Assembly: GCA_014238625.1 (NCBI GenBank)
Contig: JABAAS010000032.1
Coordinates: 1-10,997 of the forward strand
Origin: Alphaproteobacteria bacterium
GTDB taxonomy: Bacteria > Pseudomonadota > Alphaproteobacteria > JABAAW01
Direction of reading: 5' to 3'
Length of the DNA stretch: 10,997 nucleotides
The notes beneath the pieces were generated by a model. That model worked only from the letters and a program-made list of their open reading frames with translations. It made no database searches and was not told the DNA's origin. The first letter of the stretch is position 1. Each line of letters begins with the position of its first letter. Of this stretch, positions 7,661 to 10,997 are shown piece by piece. Made by a program: the position numbers and the translations under genes.

Positions 7661-8767
7661 CTACACATTAAAGCGGAACAGTAAAACCTCGTTCTCCGCA
7701 ACGATGTAGTCTCTGCCCTCTTGGCGAACTTTGCCCGCCTCGCGCGCCGCCTCAAAGCTCTTATACTCTAACAGAGTCGTGTAATCTAGCGTCTCGGCGC
7801 GGATGAAGCCTTGTTGAAAATCGCTGTGAATCTTGCCAGCAGCGTCATAAGCACTCTCTCCCTTGCGAAGAGTCCAAGCGCGTACCTCCTGCTTGCCCGC
7901 CGTGAAAAATGTAAGCAAATCTAATAGCTCAAACAAAATCTTCGCAGCACGCTCAAGACCGCTCGCTTGATCAGGGTTAGCAAGCAAGCTCTGGCGATCC
8001 TCGCGCGTCATGCCAACTAGCTCCGCCTCAACCAAAGCCGACATGCATATCAGCGAAGCTCCATCTTGACTAGCCTTCGCCTCCATCGCCTTGACAAAAG
8101 ACGCCTCGTCCGCTCCCCCCTCCCCAACATTGCAAACGTAAAGCATCGGTTTGGCACTCAACAAGCATAGGCTCTTGAAAAACTTAAAGTCCTCCTCGTC
8201 TATCAACCCATCCGCAAGCAGACTGCGCGCAGGCTTGCCATCATTCAAAGAAATCGACAATCGCTCTAGCAATGCCTGCTCGCGTTTCAGCTCGCTGGAA
8301 GCTCCCCCGCGAGCACGTTTCTTATGCTGCTCAAAAATAGGTTCCAGGCGGGCTAAATCAGAAAGCAAGAGCTCCGTTTCCAAAAGCTCCGCATCCCGAA
8401 GAGCATCAGGCTGCTCCTCAACATGCAAAACACGTGATGAGGAAAAACAACGCACCAAATGTAATAGCGCATCTACCTCTCGAATATGAGAAAGAAATTT
8501 ATTACCTAAACCCTCGCCCCTAGAGGCTCCTCTAACAAGACCCGCAATATCAACTATTTCAATAAAATTCGGAATAGACTTATCCGGCTCTATGCAAGAA
8601 ACTAACTTAGTAAAAGCATCGCTAGGAACAGCAATGCGACCGCGGTTAGGCTCGATCGTACAAAATGGATAGTTCTGAACATTGGCAGCCTCCGCTGCTA
8701 GCAATGCGTTGAAAAGCGTAGACTTACCTACATTAGGCAAGCCAACAATCCCACATGAAAGTCCCAT
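7661..8767 (-). CDS. ychF: YchF/OLA1-family ribosome-binding ATPase
   Basis: YchF is a cytoplasmic Obg-related P-loop protein that binds ribosomes and hydrolyses ATP rather than GTP; it is linked to stress responses. The 368-residue length matches the family (363 in E. coli). The N-terminus has the G1 loop GLPNVGKST (9-17), IEPN in the switch I area, and G3 DIAGLVRGASRGEGLGN (from D73). The usual NKxD specificity motif is replaced by NVGE (213-216), the YchF hallmark behind ATP preference. A helical insert follows G3. The C-terminal TGS-type domain begins near LLTFFTAGKQEVRAW and ends with the typical EVLLFRFNV. The ATG at 8765-8767 starts directly at the conserved core; the ribosome binding site is weak. 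It lies 53 bases after gmk on the same strand. Confidence 0.97.
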   Translation of the reverse strand: MGLSCGIVGLPNVGKSTLFNALLAAEAANVQNYPFCTIEPNRGRIAVPSDAFTKLVSCIEPDKSIPNFIEIVDIAGLVRGASRGEGLGNKFLSHIREVDALLHLVRCFSSSRVLHVEEQPDALRDAELLETELLLSDLARLEPIFEQHKKRARGGASSELKREQALLERLSISLNDGKPARSLLADGLIDEEDFKFFKSLCLLSAKPMLYVCNVGEGGADEASFVKAMEAKASQDGASLICMSALVEAELVGMTREDRQSLLANPDQASGLERAAKILFELLDLLTFFTAGKQEVRAWTLRKGESAYDAAGKIHSDFQQGFIRAETLDYTTLLEYKSFEAAREAGKVRQEGRDYIVAENEVLLFRFNV

Positions 8768-8790
8768 ATAATAAACTCTTGTTGCTAAAC

Positions 8791-8803
8791 TATATTCAAT
8801 TAA
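8791..8803. repeat. 13-mer shared by the ychF and gmk leaders (copy 1)
   Basis: TATATTCAATTAA lies 24-36 bases upstream of the ychF start codon; on the coding strand it reads TTAATTGAATATA. The identical 13-mer occurs upstream of gmk at 9559-9571. It contains TTGAAT, but no well-placed -10 box follows before the ychF start, so a sigma70 promoter is doubtful. It could be a shared regulatory element or coincidence in AT-rich DNA. Confidence 0.5.
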
Positions 8804-8820
8804 AAATATCTAAATATATT

Positions 8821-9522
8821 TCATAACTTAAGAAGAGAGCTATCCGAAGTAGACAAGGCAAAGCTCGATACAAACTCCTCTAAGCCATTCCGCCGCTCGC
8901 GCTTACAGCGCTCCGCTTGTAAAATCGAGCGCAATGAAGTAAAGGCTCGTTCTAAATCATCATTAATTACAACATAATCATATTCTACATAATGTTTAAT
9001 TTCTTCGGCAACTCGCTCAAGGCGTAAATCTAACTCTGAACTACCATCTCTGCGCCGCGTAACTAATCGCCGTTCTAGCTCGGCGCGCGAAGGAGGTAGT
9101 AAAAATACACGCACAACTAGCTCGGATGCCATTTGCTCGTATATTTGCTCAGCTCCTTGCCAATCGATATCGAATAGAACATCGATGCCCTCTGCCAACG
9201 CCGCGCTCACTGGTGCATGCGGGGTTGCATAAAAATTGCCAAAAACCTCCGCCCATTCTAAAAACTCGCCGCGCTGCTTGCGCTCGTGAAAGGTCTCCTC
9301 GTCGATGAAGTGGTAATCCTCGCCATCAACTTCGCCTGCTAGCTGCGGTCTTGTCGTGCAAGAAACAGACATACGAAGAGAAGGCGTTTTGTCGTTGCTA
9401 GACTCCTGCTCGCTTGCAAGCAACCTGCGCGCGAGTGTCGTCTTACCCGTGCCAGAGGAAGATGATATAATAAACAAGAAGCCTTGTCTCAAAGAGTTTT
9501 GCCGAGCGTTGTTATTAATCAT
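8821..9522 (-). CDS. gmk: guanylate kinase
   Basis: Phosphorylates GMP and dGMP to the diphosphates using ATP, an essential step of nucleotide supply. At 233 residues it is slightly longer than the usual ~205. The P-loop is SSSSGTGKTT (G24, G26, K27, T28). The GMP-binding part shows SVSCTTRPQLAGEVDGEDYHF (52-72) and GEFLEWAEVFGNFYATP (85-101). The central strand has DVLFDIDWQGA (114-124), and the lid region near 152-170 is rich in Arg. The C-terminus has an extra Ser-rich tail of about 20 residues. The start is the ATG at 9520-9522; no other ATG lies before the P-loop. No Shine-Dalgarno sequence is visible, only AT-rich leader. Its neighbours are ychF and a DNA methyltransferase, unlike the yicC/mltG context common in alphaproteobacteria. 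Confidence 0.96.
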   Translation of the reverse strand: MINNNARQNSLRQGFLFIISSSSGTGKTTLARRLLASEQESSNDKTPSLRMSVSCTTRPQLAGEVDGEDYHFIDEETFHERKQRGEFLEWAEVFGNFYATPHAPVSAALAEGIDVLFDIDWQGAEQIYEQMASELVVRVFLLPPSRAELERRLVTRRRDGSSELDLRLERVAEEIKHYVEYDYVVINDDLERAFTSLRSILQAERCKRERRNGLEEFVSSFALSTSDSSLLKL

Positions 9523-9529
9523 TATGATA

Positions 9530-9556
9530 TTTATGGTAATTTTTTATGGGCATAAA
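9530..9556. promoter_or_regulatory. operator-like direct and inverted repeats upstream of gmk
   Basis: TTTATGG occurs at 9530-9536 and again at 9543-9549, a 13-base spacing. The second copy forms a perfect dyad with CATAAA at 9551-9556 (TTTATG, GG, CATAAA). The set lies 8-34 bases upstream of the gmk start codon, where a bound repressor or an RNA fold could affect expression. Function is inferred from geometry alone; the region is very AT-rich. Confidence 0.4.
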
Positions 9557-9558
9557 TG

Positions 9559-9571
9559 TATATTCAATTAA
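9559..9571. repeat. 13-mer shared by the ychF and gmk leaders (copy 2)
   Basis: TATATTCAATTAA here is identical to 8791-8803 and lies 37-49 bases upstream of the gmk start. On the minus strand TTGAAT could act as a -35 box with AAAAAT 17 bases downstream as a poor -10, leaving a leader of roughly ten bases. That promoter reading is weak. Confidence 0.5.
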
Positions 9572-9597
9572 TTATGTTATATAAAGTCTATTTAAAG

Positions 9598-10593
9598 TTA
9601 AGCCATCTCGATTATGCTCTTAGCCTGCGCCCAATCTAATCGGCGCCTATACTTGCCATCGCTACGCAATCCTCGATAAGCCGTTAGAAAAATATCATGC
9701 GTTTTCTCGCGGAAATTAGCTAGCTCCTTATTAACCTTGTTTATAAATTGTCTGCTAATAGAGAAATCACCATCGATTATAGTGATTGCACGACTAGATA
9801 CATCTATATTATAACTCGCAACCTCATGCGCCGAGCAGAAACGAATAGAAGCTCCCTTCGTGTTGTCCAATGCAAATAAACCCAAGGCTCCATTAGGAGC
9901 GTTAAAGCGAATCCTCTTTTGCCTATCGGTAGCTGGAATGTAGCTTCGCAAGCTATTATAGCAGCCCAAGTAATCGTCGTTGCGGTAAAGGCGAACATCT
10001 TTGCTAGATGTTGGCGCAAACATCGCCAAGCCAACAGGGTGAACCGTATCGCAAAATAGATCTCCAGTCAAAGACACAAATGACTCGCAACGCTGATAGA
10101 ACAACTCAAAGCGCGTGAAGGAACGAATAAAAGACTCCGGGATCAATGCCGCTACATAACCGCAATGCAGCAAGCATAGCTCAAGTGCTTGCTTGTAGAG
10201 ATCATCGTGCACACAATCGGGCGGGAAAGGTAGTCCGCGCATCGTAGCAGAATTACGCGCAAGCCAAGGCGGATTCGTAACGCATACATCAAAGCCCTTA
10301 GGGAAGTCGCGCAAAGTATCGCGCCTGCTAACAGCTCGCCCAGCAGGCGCAATATCGTAAGCCTTGCTGCTGTTGCCCAATAAACCTACGCTCGCTAATT
10401 TATGCAGTAAGTCTCCTCGTCCAGCAAAAGGCTCTAGCAAGGTCGTATTTTTCAAGTTAGCTCGCTCTGCCCAATCTCTAAAGGCTCGAAGAGCAAAAGG
10501 ATTAGCCAACCCCGCCGTGAAGTAACAACCTCGCGCACGTTTCTTTGCTACTCTCTGTACATCCGTTGCTAAAATATGCTTATCCTTGCTCAT
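9598..10593 (-). CDS. probable N6-adenine DNA methyltransferase, apparently orphan
   Basis: A 331-residue class I SAM-dependent methyltransferase, most like gamma-type adenine-N6 DNA enzymes. An N-terminal motif X-like segment, RARGCYFTAGLANPFALRAF (Y24-F25-T26), is followed by motif I, LLEPFAGRGDLL (E54, G58, G60), for SAM binding, an acidic residue in SKAYDIAP (D80), and catalytic motif IV, TNPPW (107-110). NPPY or NPPF is more usual, but an aromatic residue is kept. LARNSATMRGLPFPP follows. The last ~130 residues (for example FREKTHDIFLTAYRGLRSDGKYRRRLDW, in pieces 294-321) may hold target recognition; I cannot assign a known specificity. It is not CcrM, which has a DPPY motif. The ATG at 10591-10593 has GAG six bases upstream. 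No restriction endonuclease gene is adjacent. An RNA-modifying role cannot be excluded. Confidence 0.75.
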   Translation of the reverse strand: MSKDKHILATDVQRVAKKRARGCYFTAGLANPFALRAFRDWAERANLKNTTLLEPFAGRGDLLHKLASVGLLGNSSKAYDIAPAGRAVSRRDTLRDFPKGFDVCVTNPPWLARNSATMRGLPFPPDCVHDDLYKQALELCLLHCGYVAALIPESFIRSFTRFELFYQRCESFVSLTGDLFCDTVHPVGLAMFAPTSSKDVRLYRNDDYLGCYNSLRSYIPATDRQKRIRFNAPNGALGLFALDNTKGASIRFCSAHEVASYNIDVSSRAITIIDGDFSISRQFINKVNKELANFREKTHDIFLTAYRGLRSDGKYRRRLDWAQAKSIIEMA

Positions 10594-10610
10594 CTAAATC
10601 TCAAACACAT

Positions 10611-10639
10611 AGAATATCCTATTACCATGCTTCGTTCAA
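10611..10639 (-). promoter_or_regulatory. possible sigma70-type promoter for the methyltransferase gene
   Basis: In the 46-base gap after rsmB, the minus strand reads TTGAAC (10639-10634), a 17-base spacer and TATTCT (10616-10611). Each box matches the consensus at four of six bases. A transcript would start near 10604, about ten bases before the ATG, leaving room for the GAG ribosome site at 10602-10600. A match this weak can occur by chance. Confidence 0.35.
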
Positions 10640-10997
10640 TCATACGCCCTTTTGGATTTTCGCCGCAAAAAAGCCGTCCATACCTCCCTTGTCCTTTTCA
10701 AAAAATGGCAAAGTCCGTAGGAAACCATCGGGCGTGATGAAATTATCTCGACCAAAAACTTCCTCGCTCGTGAAAGATATAACGCTCGCTCCTTCCAGCT
10801 CCGAAAGGCAAGACTCTAGCACTCCCTCACCCTCCTCGCGCTGTAATGAGCAACAAGAATATACAAGCACCCCCCCGCGCGCAACAGAACGCCAAGCAGC
10901 TCGCAACATACGGCATTGCAAATGATGCAAGCGCTCTACCTCTTGCGGAGTCTTCAAGTGCAAAATGTCCGGATGACGCCTGATCGTGCCAGTACCA
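10640..10997 (-). CDS. rsmB: RsmB/Sun-family rRNA cytosine-C5 methyltransferase (partial)
   Basis: The C-terminal 118 residues of a SAM-dependent methyltransferase of the RsmB/Nop2 family, which in E. coli makes m5C967 in 16S rRNA. The first visible residues, GTGTIRRHPDI, are the end of the catalytic motif IV block that normally reads PCSGTGTIRRHPD; its cysteine lies just beyond the window. The second catalytic motif is visible as LVYSCCSLQREEGEG, where the usual TCS reads CCS; the conserved Cys is at 10850-10852. GGVL before it is the preceding beta strand. The C-terminal end (GFLRTLPFFEKDKGGMDGFFAAKIQK) is typical, with the stop TGA at 10640-10642. The start and the N-terminal NusB-like part, if present, are outside the window, so the gene may be rsmB or a close paralogue. 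Confidence 0.9.
   Translation of the reverse strand, partial: GTGTIRRHPDILHLKTPQEVERLHHLQCRMLRAAWRSVARGGVLVYSCCSLQREEGEGVLESCLSELEGASVISFTSEEVFGRDNFITPDGFLRTLPFFEKDKGGMDGFFAAKIQKGV

Noticed and set aside
8804..8821. AT-only hairpin AAATAT-CTAAAT-ATATTT at the end of gmk
   Set aside because: Six A-T pairs without G-C are too weak for an intrinsic terminator, and the stem overlaps the gmk stop codon; likely AT-rich coincidence.
1..10997. CRISPR array, tRNA, rRNA, insertion sequence or attachment site
   Set aside because: No spaced repeats of CRISPR length, no cloverleaf-like sequence, no transposase or terminal inverted repeats were seen; all tandem repeats are contiguous and coding.

Overview
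This looks like an alphaproteobacterial chromosome segment. The strongest evidence is the gene order addB-addA-trxA on the + strand, a layout typical of Alphaproteobacteria, together with the alphaproteobacterial style of AddB (no Walker A at the N-terminus, no Fe-S cysteine cluster, and a C-terminal tail resembling YDHLARVxEW). Base composition looks like the mid-40s percent G+C by eye (not computed), with very AT-rich gaps between genes. The exact lineage cannot be fixed from this window. Nothing here looks like phage, plasmid, transposon or CRISPR.

Layout. Bases 1-27 may be the tail of an upstream gene. Bases 34-3483 encode AddB and 3480-7283 encode AddA; the two overlap by an ATGA, and together they form the nuclease-helicase that resects double-strand breaks for RecA. 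Thioredoxin (7295-7615) follows after 11 bases with a good ribosome binding site, so addB-addA-trxA is probably one transcription unit. It meets a minus-strand cluster tail to tail across a 45-base gap. Read in its own direction, that cluster is: an RsmB/Sun-type rRNA cytosine-5 methyltransferase (10640 to beyond the window edge), a probable stand-alone adenine-N6 DNA methyltransferase (9598-10593), guanylate kinase gmk (8821-9522) and the ribosome-associated ATPase ychF (7661-8767). The gaps in this cluster are 46, 75 and 53 bases. No gap in the window exceeds 300 bases.

What stands out. The housekeeping genes are intact. The less ordinary points are: (1) repeated in-frame expansion of short tandem repeats inside addB and addA, mostly in apparent linkers, including five PQQL(P/Q) pentapeptides in AddB and a 10-residue repeat in a Pro/Ser/Ala/Glu-rich linker of about 110 residues before the AddA nuclease domain; (2) A8-A9 homopolymers inside both genes; (3) a gamma-type DNA methyltransferase with no restriction partner in view, sitting between an rRNA methyltransferase gene and gmk; (4) an operator-like direct-plus-inverted repeat just upstream of gmk, and a 13-mer shared by the leaders of gmk and ychF. 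No clearly undescribed multi-gene system was found; the methyltransferase is the best candidate for something not yet characterised.
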